Shown here piece after piece: positions 17,638-27,600 of a stretch of DNA of 64,000 nt. The DNA comes from Pseudovibrio sp. Alg231-02. Lineage in GTDB: Bacteria > Pseudomonadota > Alphaproteobacteria > Rhizobiales > Stappiaceae. The translations under genes were made by a program, and so were the position numbers. Numbering within the stretch: the first letter of the stretch is position 1; each line of letters begins with the position of its first letter. The notes under the pieces are model-generated. The model searched no databases. It was given only the letters and a program-made list of their open reading frames with translations, and was not told the origin of the DNA. The DNA is taken from the NCBI RefSeq assembly GCF_900143565.1, contig NZ_FREX01000010.1, positions 163,343 to 227,342 on the forward strand, given 5' to 3'.

Positions 17638-19080
17638 TTACATATTTAGAGCGCGTCCGTAGGCGTCAAGCACACTTTCCTTCATCATTTCGGAAAGGGT
17701 CGGATGCGGGAAGACAGTGTGCATCAGCTCTTCTTCGGTGGTCTCAAGACCCATGGCAACAACGAAGCCCTGAATGAGCTCGGTCACTTCAGCGCCAACC
17801 ATATGCGCACCCAGCAGCTGACCGGTCTTCTTGTCAAAGATCGTCTTGACCAGACCTTCAGGCTCACCAAGAGCAATTGCCTTACCGTTACCCATGAACG
17901 GGAACCGGCCAACGCGCAGCTCGTAGCCAGCATCTTTCGCACGCTGTTCGGTCAGACCGACAGAAGCAACCTGCGGATTACAGTAGGTACAGCCCGGAAT
18001 CTGCTCGCTCTTCATAGGGTGAACATCAAGGCCGGAGATCTTCTCAATGCAGATCACGCCTTCATGCTCAGCCTTGTGCGCCAGCATTGGAGGACCAGCA
18101 ACGTCACCAATCGCATAAACGCCAGGAACGTTGGTGCGGCTGAAGCCGTCAGTCACGATGCAGCCACGGTCTGTCTTGATGCCAAGCGCTTCAAGGCCAA
18201 GGTTCTCGATGTTACCAACAACGCCAACAGCGGAGATCAGCTTCTCAGCGGTGATTTCCTGCGTCTTGCCGTCTTTGGTCTCAACAGTCGCAGTCACCTG
18301 ACCGCCACCCTTAACAACCTTGGAAACCTTCGCTTCCATCACAAACTTGATGCCCTGCTTCTCCATCTGCTTTTTCGCAATTGCGGAGATTTCAGGATCT
18401 TCAACCGGCATAATGGTCGACATCATTTCAACAACGGTCACATCAACACCCATTGTCTTATAGAAAGATGCAAACTCGATACCGATCGCGCCGGAACCCA
18501 TCACAACAATGGATTTAGGCATGCTTGAAGGAACCATCGCTTCGAAATAGGTCCAGATGTTTTCTTTGTCAGGCTCAAGACCCGGAATGACGCGCGGCTT
18601 CGCACCAGTTGCAACAATGACGTGCTTGGCGGAATAAGTGCCGTGGCCCTTCACACCCTTAGGTGTTGGGTGCTGTGGCTGCATAGCGTCTTTGGAGGAA
18701 GGCCCAACAGAGATCTCACCCGGTTTGGTGAGCTTAGCCTCACCCCAGATGATGTCGACCTTGTTCTTCTTCATCAGGAAGCCGATACCGCCGTTGAGCT
18801 GGCCGGAAACACCACGGGAGCGTTTCACAACAGCAGAAGCGTCAAAGCTAACGCCCTCAGCGGAAAGACCGTAGTCTTTGCCGTGCTGCATGTAATGGTA
18901 GATCTCAGCAGAACGCAGCAGCGCTTTGGTTGGGATACAGCCCCAGTTCAGGCAGATACCGCCCATATGTTCACGCTCGACAATCGCGGTCTTGAAACCA
19001 AGCTGCGCGGAGCGGATTGCGGTTACATAGCCACCAGGACCAGAACCAATGATAATCACGTCGTAGGCGTTGCCACTCAT
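17638..19080 (-). CDS. lpdA: Dihydrolipoyl dehydrogenase (E3)
   Basis: This 480-aa flavoprotein reoxidises dihydrolipoyl groups of the 2-oxoacid dehydrogenase complexes with NAD+. The FAD motif DVIIIGSGPGGYVTAIRSAQ and the redox-active disulfide GGICLNWGCIPTKALL are present. So are the NAD-binding VVMGSGAIGIEFASF, the second FAD motif VYAIGDVAG and the active-site His/Glu HTVFPHPTLSE. It is the last gene of the pdh operon and is separated from pdhC by a glycosyltransferase gene. GAGG lies ahead of the start codon. Confidence 0.97.
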   Translation of the reverse strand: MSGNAYDVIIIGSGPGGYVTAIRSAQLGFKTAIVEREHMGGICLNWGCIPTKALLRSAEIYHYMQHGKDYGLSAEGVSFDASAVVKRSRGVSGQLNGGIGFLMKKNKVDIIWGEAKLTKPGEISVGPSSKDAMQPQHPTPKGVKGHGTYSAKHVIVATGAKPRVIPGLEPDKENIWTYFEAMVPSSMPKSIVVMGSGAIGIEFASFYKTMGVDVTVVEMMSTIMPVEDPEISAIAKKQMEKQGIKFVMEAKVSKVVKGGGQVTATVETKDGKTQEITAEKLISAVGVVGNIENLGLEALGIKTDRGCIVTDGFSRTNVPGVYAIGDVAGPPMLAHKAEHEGVICIEKISGLDVHPMKSEQIPGCTYCNPQVASVGLTEQRAKDAGYELRVGRFPFMGNGKAIALGEPEGLVKTIFDKKTGQLLGAHMVGAEVTELIQGFVVAMGLETTEEELMHTVFPHPTLSEMMKESVLDAYGRALNM

Positions 19081-19104
19081 CTCTTTAACCTCGCCAAATC
19101 GGCA

Positions 19105-19968
19105 TCAAGGAGCTTGAGGCTCCACATAAAGGTGGGAGAACTTGGAAAAGTTCTCCAAAACGTAGTCGGGCAGTTCTCCGCTGTCCTTAGCGACCAGCTT
19201 TCCTCTGCCATCGCCCGCATCCAGACGGTCCAGCGTTCTTTGCGCACGGCCCAGATAGGCATCATTCATGTGTTCGGTGTGCGAGTAAGCCTCAAGTTTC
19301 GTAACCACCTTGTCCATGTCCCCCAAAAAGCTGAAGTGCCAGCTGGAAGACCTGATCAATTGACGTCGCATAAGCCGGCTGTGCCGTGTAAGAGCTTTCC
19401 ATTGCCACAAAGCAGCCTCGAGAACAGGAGAGAGGCTTTTGCTCTGCAAGGCCCGCTCACGCCGCAAAGCCTGAGCACCTTTGAAAAACATCGCGCTGAT
19501 CATTCGCGGGCACGAGGTAAAATCCGAGACATCGTCTTTGAAATTCAGTCTGTATCGGAAAATATCTGCGCCAAAGAATGTCAGGCTTTTACAGCTCCTG
19601 GGGTCATTTTTCGCTCTGAGCAGCGCTTCCGGCTTTGGAATTTCATCCACGTCGGAAACAAGGATCAGATCTTTCACCGCAAGATCTTTAAGGCCGCGTT
19701 CTATGCAATCGCGTTGGTGGTACTCCCTCGACCAGGCGTTTTGCGGTGTCTCTGGCATGTCCTCGACAATGATATGCCGGATCTTGCTCAAAAACGGTGC
19801 AAACCGCGACTTGTTATCAGCAAAATAGAGAGGCTTTTCGTGTCCCGTAAAGGTCTTGGTGGCCTCTACAAGAATGAACTCATCCACCACATCGAAAAGT
19901 TCGCCCAAGCGAATTTCCAGGGTATCGAGTTCGTTGAAAAACGTGAAGCCATCGACAACTTTGACCAT
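19105..19968 (-). CDS. Glycosyltransferase family 17 protein inside the pdh operon
   Basis: This 287-aa protein resembles GT17 (beta-1,4-GlcNAc transferase, MGAT3-like) enzymes. Its N-terminus reads VVDGFTFFNELDTLEIRLGE, then DEFILVEATKTFTGHEKPL, and the sugar-nucleotide/metal motif LILVSDVDEIPKPEAL contains DxD. There is no signal peptide or membrane helix, so it probably acts on an envelope polysaccharide or glycolipid at the cytoplasmic face. It starts with AAGGAG upstream and ends 24 bp before lpdA. Its place between pdhC and lpdA has no metabolic logic and suggests insertion; a strong hairpin marks its upstream border. Confidence 0.85.
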   Translation of the reverse strand: MVKVVDGFTFFNELDTLEIRLGELFDVVDEFILVEATKTFTGHEKPLYFADNKSRFAPFLSKIRHIIVEDMPETPQNAWSREYHQRDCIERGLKDLAVKDLILVSDVDEIPKPEALLRAKNDPRSCKSLTFFGADIFRYRLNFKDDVSDFTSCPRMISAMFFKGAQALRRERALQSKSLSPVLEAALWQWKALTRHSRLMRRQLIRSSSWHFSFLGDMDKVVTKLEAYSHTEHMNDAYLGRAQRTLDRLDAGDGRGKLVAKDSGELPDYVLENFSKFSHLYVEPQAP

Positions 19969-20040
19969 ATCATACGGTCTCCTTGCTCAAACGGTCTTCA
20001 GCTTACTCCACTCTATTTGCTCACACCTACCACTTGGATT

Positions 20041-20078
20041 TACCGGCAGAAAAGCAGGGGCTCCTGTTTCTGCCGGTA
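20041..20078. repeat. Long perfect hairpin between pdhC and the GT17 gene
   Basis: The perfect 12-bp stem TACCGGCAGAAA / TTTCTGCCGGTA has a 14-base centre that can itself pair CAGG with CCTG. It begins 9 bp after the pdhC stop on the minus strand. There is no T-run, so it looks more like an mRNA-stability or attenuation element, or a REP-type repeat, than a simple terminator. Confidence 0.7.
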
Positions 20079-20086
20079 AGTCCTGA

Positions 20087-21424
20087 TTAAACCAGCATGG
20101 ACATCGGGTTTTCGATGTAGCCTTTGAAGGCCTGCAGAAGCTCTGCACCCAGCGCACCATCCACCGCGCGGTGGTCAGTGGAAAGGGTCACAGACATCAC
20201 AGTCGCAGGCACGATTTCATCGCCCTTCACAACTGGGCGCTTCTGACCAGCACCAACAGCAAGGATGGTTGCGTGCGGAGGATTGATCACCGCAGCAAAT
20301 TCCTTGATGCCGAACATGCCAAGGTTGGAAACAGAGGTTGTTCCGCCCTGGAATTCGGTTGGAGCCAGCTTGCGCTCACGAGCACGCTTTGCCAGATCTT
20401 TCATCTCGATGGAGATGGTGGAAAGCGTTTTCTCTTCAGCGCGGCGAATGATCGGAGTGATCAGGCCACCATCGATGGAAACAGCAACACCAACGTCAGC
20501 ATGCTTATGCATAACCATGCCGCTCTCAAGGTAAGATGCGTTAGCAGCTGGAATTGCTTTCAGTGCCAATGCATGCGCCTTGATGATCATGTCGTTGACA
20601 GACAGCTTGTAAGCTGGCTTGCCGTCGCCGTCTTTCGGTGCAGACGCATTGAGCTGAGCCCGCAGAGCCAGCAGAGCATCCAGTTCACACTCCAGTGTCA
20701 GGTAGAAGTGTGGAACAGTCTGCTTGGACTCGGTCAAACGCTTGGCAATGATCTTACGCATGCCATCGTGAGGAACCAGCTCGTAGCTGTCTTCATCAAA
20801 CAACTTGAGGGTCTGTTCATCAGATGGACCAGACGCAAGCGCAGCTTTTGGAGCCTCAGCAGCCTTCGGTGCATCCGCTGCTTTAGGAGCAGCCTCTGCC
20901 TTGCCAGTGCCAGCAGCAATCGCCGCATCAACGTCACGCTTGACAACGCGGCCATGTGGGCCGGTGCCGTTGATCAGTGCAATGTCCAGACCATTCTGTT
21001 TCGCCAGACGGCGCGCCAGAGGGGATGAGAACACACGCTCACCAGAAGCTGCAACCGGAGCAGCAGGTGCAGGAGCTGCAACTGGTGCCGGCGCCGCTTC
21101 AGCAGCAGGTGCTGCAGGAGCCTGAGGGGCAGCAGCAGCGGCTGGTGCAGCAGGTGCTGCATCCATCGCAGAAGCGTCTTCGCCCTCTTCCAGAAGGATC
21201 GCGATCGGTGCATTCACCTTCACGCCCTCTGCGCCTTCAGCAACCACGATTTTACCGATGGTGCCTTCATCGACAGCTTCCACTTCCATGGTCGCTTTAT
21301 CGGTTTCAATTTCTGCAATCACATCGCCTGCAGAAATCGCGTCACCTTCTTTAACCAGCCACTTGGCCAGATTGCCTTCTTCCATAGTCGGAGAAAGCGC
21401 AGGCATCAGAATATTGATTGGCAT
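20087..21424 (-). CDS. pdhC: Pyruvate dehydrogenase E2, dihydrolipoyl acetyltransferase
   Basis: This 445-aa E2 core transfers acetyl groups from lipoyl to CoA. One lipoyl domain (residues ~1-78) has the lipoylated Lys in [17 protein letters not shown]. An Ala/Pro-rich linker follows, then the peripheral subunit-binding domain ([27 protein letters not shown]). A second linker leads to the catalytic domain, with the active-site His in [13 protein letters not shown] near the C-terminus. It is encoded 16 bp after pdhB. The first lipoyl segment is nearly identical to that of PdhB, an internal duplication within the operon. Confidence 0.97.
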   Translation of the reverse strand: MPINILMPALSPTMEEGNLAKWLVKEGDAISAGDVIAEIETDKATMEVEAVDEGTIGKIVVAEGAEGVKVNAPIAILLEEGEDASAMDAAPAAPAAAAAPQAPAAPAAEAAPAPVAAPAPAAPVAASGERVFSSPLARRLAKQNGLDIALINGTGPHGRVVKRDVDAAIAAGTGKAEAAPKAADAPKAAEAPKAALASGPSDEQTLKLFDEDSYELVPHDGMRKIIAKRLTESKQTVPHFYLTLECELDALLALRAQLNASAPKDGDGKPAYKLSVNDMIIKAHALALKAIPAANASYLESGMVMHKHADVGVAVSIDGGLITPIIRRAEEKTLSTISIEMKDLAKRARERKLAPTEFQGGTTSVSNLGMFGIKEFAAVINPPHATILAVGAGQKRPVVKGDEIVPATVMSVTLSTDHRAVDGALGAELLQAFKGYIENPMSMLV

Positions 21425-21440
21425 ACCACTTGTCTCCCGG

Positions 21441-22826
21441 TTAGGCGGTGTAGGTCACAGCCTTAACAGCGTCGATAACTTCCTTGGTGTTTGGCAGAGC
21501 CAGTTTCTCAAGGTTTGCTGCATATGGCATTGGAACATCTTTACCGGTCACGCGCAGAACTGGCGCATCCAACCAATCGAAGGCTTCACTCTGAACCTGA
21601 TAAGCAATTTCAGAGGAAACGGAACAGATTGGGAAGGCTTCTTCTACAGTTACCAGACGGCCAGTCTTACGAACGGAGGCCAGAACAGTCTCCATGTCCA
21701 GCGGACGAATGGTGCGCAGATCGATCAGCTCAACAGAAATACCCTGCTTTGCCAGCTCATCAACAGCCTGCAGCGCGTAAGTCATGCCAATGCTCCAGGA
21801 AACCATGGTCGCATCAGTACCTTCGCGAACAACCTTCGCCTTGCCGATTGGCAGAACCAGATCTTCAACATCTGGCACATCGAAGTGCTGACCGTAAAGG
21901 ATCTCGTTTTCAAGGAACACAACCGGGTTCGGGTCGCGGATCGCAGCTTTCAAAAGGCCCTTCGCATCAGCAGCGGTATAAGGCTGAACAACCTTAAGGC
22001 CCGGAATGGAAGCATACCATGCCGCAAAGTCCTGAGAGTGCTGCGCACCCACACGAGCAGCCGCACCGTTTGCACCGCGGAACACCATTGGTGCACCCAT
22101 CTGACCGCCAGACATGTAAAGCGTCTTACCGGCAGAGTTGATGATGTGGTCAATCGCCTGCATTGCGAAGTTGAAGGTCATGAACTCAACAATTGGGTTC
22201 AAACCTGCCATCGCAGCGCCAACAGCAAGGCCGGTAAAGCCATGCTCGGTGATTGGAGTGTCGATCACGCGCTTTTCGCCGAACTCATCCAGGAGACCCT
22301 GAGAGATCTTGTAGGCGCCCTGATACTGAGCAACTTCCTCGCCCATCAGGAACACGTTCTCATTGCGGCGCATTTCTTCCGCCATCGCGTCGCGCAAAGC
22401 TTCACGAACGGTCATGCTCACCATTTTGGTGCCCGCAGGAATTTCCGGATCAGCAGGTGCAACGCTTACAATCGGTGCCGCAGGAGCTGCCGGTGCAGCA
22501 GGCGCGGCTGGTGCTTCAGCAGCTGCAGGAGCCGCCGGCGCAACAGGGGTAGCGCCCAGGTTGTCAGCAGCAGAGGCGTCTTCGCCCTCTTCCAGCAGAA
22601 CCGCAATCGGCGCGTTCACTTTTACTTCTTCGGTGCCTTCAGCAACGAGGATCTTGCCAAGCACGCCCTCATCAACCGCTTCCACTTCCATGGTTGCTTT
22701 GTCGGTCTCGATTTCAGCAATCACGTCACCTGCAGTAACGGTGTCGCCTTCTTTCTTAAGCCACTTAGCAAGTTTGCCTTCTTCCATGGTCGGAGAAAGC
22801 GCAGGCATTAAAATTTCAACAGCCAT
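21441..22826 (-). CDS. pdhB: Pyruvate dehydrogenase E1 beta subunit with N-terminal lipoyl domain
   Basis: This 461-aa protein has residues ~1-80 as a lipoyl domain ([17 protein letters not shown]) followed by an Ala/Pro linker. The remainder is the transketolase-type E1 beta chain ([56 protein letters not shown]). The lipoyl extension on E1 beta is characteristic of alphaproteobacterial complexes. With PdhA it forms the thiamine-diphosphate-dependent decarboxylase. pdhA ends 17 bp upstream of its start codon. Confidence 0.97.
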   Translation of the reverse strand: MAVEILMPALSPTMEEGKLAKWLKKEGDTVTAGDVIAEIETDKATMEVEAVDEGVLGKILVAEGTEEVKVNAPIAVLLEEGEDASAADNLGATPVAPAAPAAAEAPAAPAAPAAPAAPIVSVAPADPEIPAGTKMVSMTVREALRDAMAEEMRRNENVFLMGEEVAQYQGAYKISQGLLDEFGEKRVIDTPITEHGFTGLAVGAAMAGLNPIVEFMTFNFAMQAIDHIINSAGKTLYMSGGQMGAPMVFRGANGAAARVGAQHSQDFAAWYASIPGLKVVQPYTAADAKGLLKAAIRDPNPVVFLENEILYGQHFDVPDVEDLVLPIGKAKVVREGTDATMVSWSIGMTYALQAVDELAKQGISVELIDLRTIRPLDMETVLASVRKTGRLVTVEEAFPICSVSSEIAYQVQSEAFDWLDAPVLRVTGKDVPMPYAANLEKLALPNTKEVIDAVKAVTYTA

Positions 22827-22843
22827 AATGTATTATCCCGACC

Positions 22844-23893
22844 TTAGAGCACGATATCTGTGTAGAGCTCAGATGGATCCGGCTCAGGATCGTTCTGTGC
22901 ATACTCAGCAGAAGCAGCAACAACAGCGCGCACTTCCTTATCGATAGCCTTGAGATCGTCCTCACTTGCCCATTCTTTTTCAAGAAGGCGAGCACGAACC
23001 TGTTCAATTGGGTCATGCTCAGAGCGCATCTTCTGGACTTCATCTTTACTGCGGTATTTCGCAGGGTCAGACATGGAGTGGCCACGGTAGCGGTAGGTGA
23101 TCATCTCAAGGATGTAAGGACCATTGCCTTCACGGCACCATTCCATCGCATAGTCGGTCGCAGCTTTCACCGCGCGCACGTCCATACCATCAACCTGAAC
23201 ACCTGGAATGCCGAAGGAAGCACCGCGCTGGCTAAGGTCTGTCGTGGAAGAAGCACGTTCAATGGAGGTACCCATGCCGTACTTGTTGTTCTCAATGACG
23301 TAGATCACTGGCAGGTTCCAAAGCTTCGCCATGTTGAAGCTCTCGTAAACCTGGCCCTGGTTGGCAGCACCATCGCCGAAGAACGCCATGGAAACTTTGC
23401 CGTTCTCTTTATAACGGTTCGCAAACGCAAGACCGGTACCAAGTGAGACCTGAGCACCCACGATGCCGTGTCCGCCATAGAACTCCTGTTCTTTGGAGAA
23501 CATGTGCATGGAACCGCCCTTACCTTTGGACAGACCACCCTGACGACCAGTCAGTTCGGCCATCACGCCGTTCGGGTCCATGCCGCAAGCGAGCATGTGA
23601 GCATGGTCACGGTAAGAAGTGATCATCTGATCACCTTTTTCCTTGGCCATCTCCATTCCAACGACAACAGCTTCCTGGCCGATGTAAAGGTGACAGAAGC
23701 CACCGATCAGACCCATACCGTAAAGCTGACCCGCCTTTTCTTCGAAGCGACGGATAAAAAGCATTTCGCGATAAGCGTTTAGCTCTTCATCTTTGGAGAA
23801 TTCTACTAGTGCAGGTACGTTTTTCATCGCACCGCGGGCTTTGGTAGCACTTTTAGCGCGACCGCCTGAAGACTTGGATTGAGTTCCAGCCAT
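22844..23893 (-). CDS. pdhA: Pyruvate dehydrogenase E1 alpha subunit
   Basis: This 349-aa thiamine-diphosphate-binding subunit has the ThDP motif GDGAANQGQVYESFNMAKLW, the entry motif FIRRFEEKAGQLYGMGLIGG and the phosphorylation-loop region YRYRGHSMSDPAKYRSKDE. The N-terminus is Lys/Ser/Ala-rich, as in alphaproteobacterial homologues. It opens the pdhA-pdhB-pdhC-GT17-lpdA operon. The 185 bp upstream contain unusual TTCAAGTTAA repeats and should hold the promoter. Confidence 0.97.
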   Translation of the reverse strand: MAGTQSKSSGGRAKSATKARGAMKNVPALVEFSKDEELNAYREMLFIRRFEEKAGQLYGMGLIGGFCHLYIGQEAVVVGMEMAKEKGDQMITSYRDHAHMLACGMDPNGVMAELTGRQGGLSKGKGGSMHMFSKEQEFYGGHGIVGAQVSLGTGLAFANRYKENGKVSMAFFGDGAANQGQVYESFNMAKLWNLPVIYVIENNKYGMGTSIERASSTTDLSQRGASFGIPGVQVDGMDVRAVKAATDYAMEWCREGNGPYILEMITYRYRGHSMSDPAKYRSKDEVQKMRSEHDPIEQVRARLLEKEWASEDDLKAIDKEVRAVVAASAEYAQNDPEPDPSELYTDIVL

Positions 23894-24010
23894 GAGCCTC
23901 GTCTCTTTGTGACGTGAATTGGTGAAAGCACACTATCTCCCATAGCGCTGAATGCCAATATGAGCAGAAACACTTGGGGATTTATCTAAGATATTGATTT
24001 TACTGATACT

Positions 24011-24064
24011 TTCAAGTTAACTCAAATTAGGTTAATTCAATCAAATCAACCCAATTCAAGTTAA
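24011..24064. repeat. AT-rich repeat cluster upstream of pdhA
   Basis: TTCAAGTTAA occurs at 24011-24020 and again at 24055-24064. Between them lie degenerate copies of TTAATTCAA/TCAAATCAA. The cluster is in the space between the ftsB-like stop codon and the pdhA start, where the pdh promoter must lie. Its function is unknown. Confidence 0.5.
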
Positions 24065-24078
24065 TACACGCTGATGTT

Positions 24079-24396
24079 TCAGTTGCGCATGATTGCAACT
24101 TCATTCACGTGCGCCAGATTTAGGGAAGCGCGAGCCCGCTCATCCACCATATCTGGATCAAGGCTCTCCGGGTCAAGCAGCATGACACGGCGTTGTAATT
24201 GCAGGCGTTCTTCCCGCAACTCATCAAGCTCAAGTTCAAGAGCAAGAATCTCATGCTCAATCTGTGGTCGGCCCACAAGACCCAGCTTACCGTTGAGCGC
24301 ATGAAATGCAAAGTAGCACAGCGCACCAATGGCAATTCCTGGCACAAGGAAATTCTTTAGATAGGAGTGTTTCCGCTGACGTGTGGTAGCTAGCAC
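24079..24396 (-). CDS. FtsB/DivIC-family septum formation initiator
   Basis: This 105-aa bitopic protein has a short basic cytoplasmic N-terminus and one membrane helix (about residues 15-33: FLVPGIAIGALCYFAFHAL). A periplasmic coiled coil follows (EHEILALELELDELREERLQ), then the conserved C-terminal LDPESLDPDMVDERAR typical of alphaproteobacterial FtsB. It links the divisome proteins FtsL and FtsQ. The start is GTG with AGGT upstream. In relatives this gene also sits just before pdhA. Confidence 0.88.
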   Translation of the reverse strand: MLATTRQRKHSYLKNFLVPGIAIGALCYFAFHALNGKLGLVGRPQIEHEILALELELDELREERLQLQRRVMLLDPESLDPDMVDERARASLNLAHVNEVAIMRN

Positions 24397-24551
24397 TGAT
24401 TGACCTACTCATTACAAAAATGGTCACATGCCCGCACTATTTCACAACGCCCTTAACCAAGAGTTTCCGAAAACCCGGAAATCTTCTTAATTCGCAAAAA
24501 CCTTTCATGTAATCGCTAAAAAACGCAAATGAACGCACATAGCAACGCAAG

Positions 24552-24576
24552 GCTGGGGTTTGTGTAGAACCCCAGC
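24552..24576 (-). terminator. Hairpin downstream of mfd
   Basis: The stem GCTGGGGTT / AACCCCAGC has a 7-base loop and lies 25 bp after the mfd stop codon. There is no clear T-run, so termination is only probable. Confidence 0.5.
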
Positions 24577-24600
24577 AAATGAGCCAGTCAGGAAGGAAAA

Positions 24601-27600
24601 TCAGGCGTTTTCCGCCAGCCGTGACAGTTTAATCAACACAGCAGCGGTGCCCTTCAACCGATCATCTGCAGACGGCCAGTCACGGGTCAGCACCACCTTC
24701 TGATCCGGGCGGATCTTGGCGAGGATAGTTTGTTCTGCGATGTAGGATACCAGCCCCGCCGGATTGTTGAACTCGCCATTACGGAAAGCAATCACGATGC
24801 CCTTCGGCCCAGCATCAATCTTTTCAACGTTCGCTTTGCGGCACAGCCCCTTGATGTAGACAATCTTCAGAAGGTGTTGAACTTCCTCAGGAAGTGGCCC
24901 GAAGCGGTCAATCATCTCGGCCCCAAAGCCATCGATGTCTTCAAGCTCCATAAGGTCCGCCAGACGACGATAAAGCTCAAGCCGCAACTGAAGATCCGGC
25001 ACATACGTATCGGGGATAAGCACAGGCGTACCGATGGCAATTTGTGGAGACCACTTGTCCTCCTGGAAGTCCTCACCACCAGATTTCAGCTGCGCAACCG
25101 CCTCCTCCAACATCTGCTGGTAAAGCTCAAACCCAACCTCTTTAATATGCCCGGACTGCTCTTCCCCAAGCAGATTGCCCGCTCCGCGAATATCCAGATC
25201 ATGTGATGCAAGCTGGAAGCCAGCACCCAAATTCTCTAGGCTTTGCAAGACTTTAAGGCGGCGATCAGCCGTAGGTGTCAGCGTCTTGTTGGCAGGAACA
25301 GTAAACAAAGCATAAGCCCGCGTCTTCGACCGCCCCACACGCCCACGGATCTGATAGAGCTGCGCCAGACCAAACATATCTGAGCGGTGCACAATCAAAG
25401 TGTTCGCGTTTGGTATGTCCAATCCGGATTCAACAATTGTGGTCGCCAACAGCACATCAAACTTGCCCTCATAAAAGGCGTTCATGATGTCATCCAGCTC
25501 CCCGGCAGGCATCTGCCCATGCGCAGAAACCACTTTAACTTCAGGCACATTCTCTTCCAGAAACGCCCTCACCTCGGCAAGATCAGACACGCGCGGACAC
25601 ACATAAAAGCTCTGCCCCCCGCGATAGTGCTCACGCAGCAAGCTCTCGCGGATAACCATCGGGTCGAACGGGGATATAAACGAGCGTACAGCCAAACGAT
25701 CCACGGGAGGTGTCGCAATAAGGGAAAGCTCCCGAACGCCCGTCAGTGCCAATTGTAGGGTACGAGGAATCGGGGTCGCAGAGAGGGTCAGAACGTGAAC
25801 ATCACTTTTCAGCTCTTTCAACCGTTCTTTATGCTTCACACCAAAATGCTGCTCCTCATCGATAATGAGAAGACCCAGATCCCTGAAACCAATGGCTTTT
25901 CCCAGAAGTGCATGCGTTCCGATGACGACATCGACAGAGCCTTCTTTCAGCCCCTTCTTGGTCTCACTAAGCTCCTTACCGGGGACAAGTCGCGAAGCTT
26001 GGCGCACTTCAATCGGCAATCCATTAAAACGATCCGCAAAAGTCCGGTAATGCTGACGCGCCAGCAATGTGGTCGGAACCACAATCGCCACCTGCCTCCC
26101 AGACATCGCCGCCAAAAACGCAGCCCTTAGAGCAACTTCCGTCTTACCAAAGCCCACATCACCACAGATAAGCCGGTCCATCGGACGCCCTGATGCCATG
26201 TCATCAAACACAGATTCAATGGCACTCATCTGGTCATCGGTCTCATCATAGACAAACCGCGCAGAAAACTCGTCATAAGCCCCTTCAGGAGCCGTAATCG
26301 CAGGAGCAGTTCGTAACGCACGTTCTGCCGCAATCTTAATCAAGCCATCGGCAATCTCAAGAATGCGCTTCTTCATCTTGGCTTTGCGGGCCTGCCATGC
26401 CCCGCCGCCAAGCTTATCTAACTGAACTTCCTGATCTTCTGAGCCGTAGCGTGTCAGTAGCTCAATATTCTCAACAGGAAGGTAAAGCTTGTCCGACCCT
26501 GCATATTGCAGCTCAAGACAGTCATGCGGCGCCCCAACAGCCTCAATGGTCTTCAGCCCGATAAACCGGCCAATACCATGCTCCACATGCACAACAAGAT
26601 CACCGGGGGCCAGAGCAGAGGCCTCGGTCAGAAAATTCGCCCCTTTGGACTTCCGCCGACGCTGACGAACCAGACGATCACCGAGGATATCCTGCTCCCC
26701 GATGAAGGTCAGATCATCAATCTCAAAGCCATGCTCCAGCCCAAGAAGGATCAATGCCGTCAGCCCAGCGGGAACCTTGCCCAGCTCAGCAGAATTGCCC
26801 GCATATCCGGTACGGTCCAATCCATGATCGCTCAGAACCTGGGTTAACCGTTCACGAGAACCTTCACTCCAACAAGAAAGAACCGCCCTCTTCCCATCCT
26901 TGGCAAGAGCTGACACATGCTTGGATAGCGCGTCAAAAATGTTTACATCACCCGCAGCACGTTCAGCCGCAAAGTTACGTCCCTGACGCCCCCCCATATC
27001 AATCGCAGTCTTGCCCGTACCCGGAGGCATAGCGAACGGGGATAACTGAGCAGAAGCCCTGTCAGCCACAAATGAGCTGAACTGGGTGTCCTGAAGATAA
27101 ATGACAACTGGCGGAATAGGCTTATACGGTACACCAGAGGAAAGCGCTTTGTTGTTGAGCCCGTCCTGACGCGCACTAAAATGCTCTTCAATCTGCTCAA
27201 GGCGTTCCTTGATCATGTCCTCAGCACTGGCATCCAGCACAACTGGCGTTTCACCAATATAATCAAACAGGGTAGAAAGGTTTTCATGGAACAGAGGCAA
27301 CCAATGCTCCATCCCCGCATAACGCCGTCCCTCACTGATGGACTGATAGAGAACATCCTCAGGCCCAGCGGCCCCAAAAGCAGTCACATAGTTACGACGG
27401 AATCGCGAAATCGTTTCAGGATCAAGAATGATCTCGCTCATAGGAACAAGCGTGAGACCCTTCTTCTGCGCCAGCGTTCTCTGACTATCCGTATCAAAGG
27501 AACGAATGGACTCCAGCGTATCCCCGAAGAAGTCCAGACGCACAGGCTCTTTGGTTGCCGGAGAAAACAGGTCAATAATGCCGCCGCGCACCGCATATTC

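Noticed and set aside
18622..20079. Plus-strand open frame of 485 codons across lpdA and the GT17 gene
   Set aside because: It is antisense to two clear enzymes; the translation is His/Arg-rich without domains.
21258..22811. Plus-strand open frame of 517 codons across pdhB
   Set aside because: It is antisense to the lipoyl-E1 beta gene. The long Ala/Pro linkers and Lys/Glu codons make the reverse strand stop-poor.
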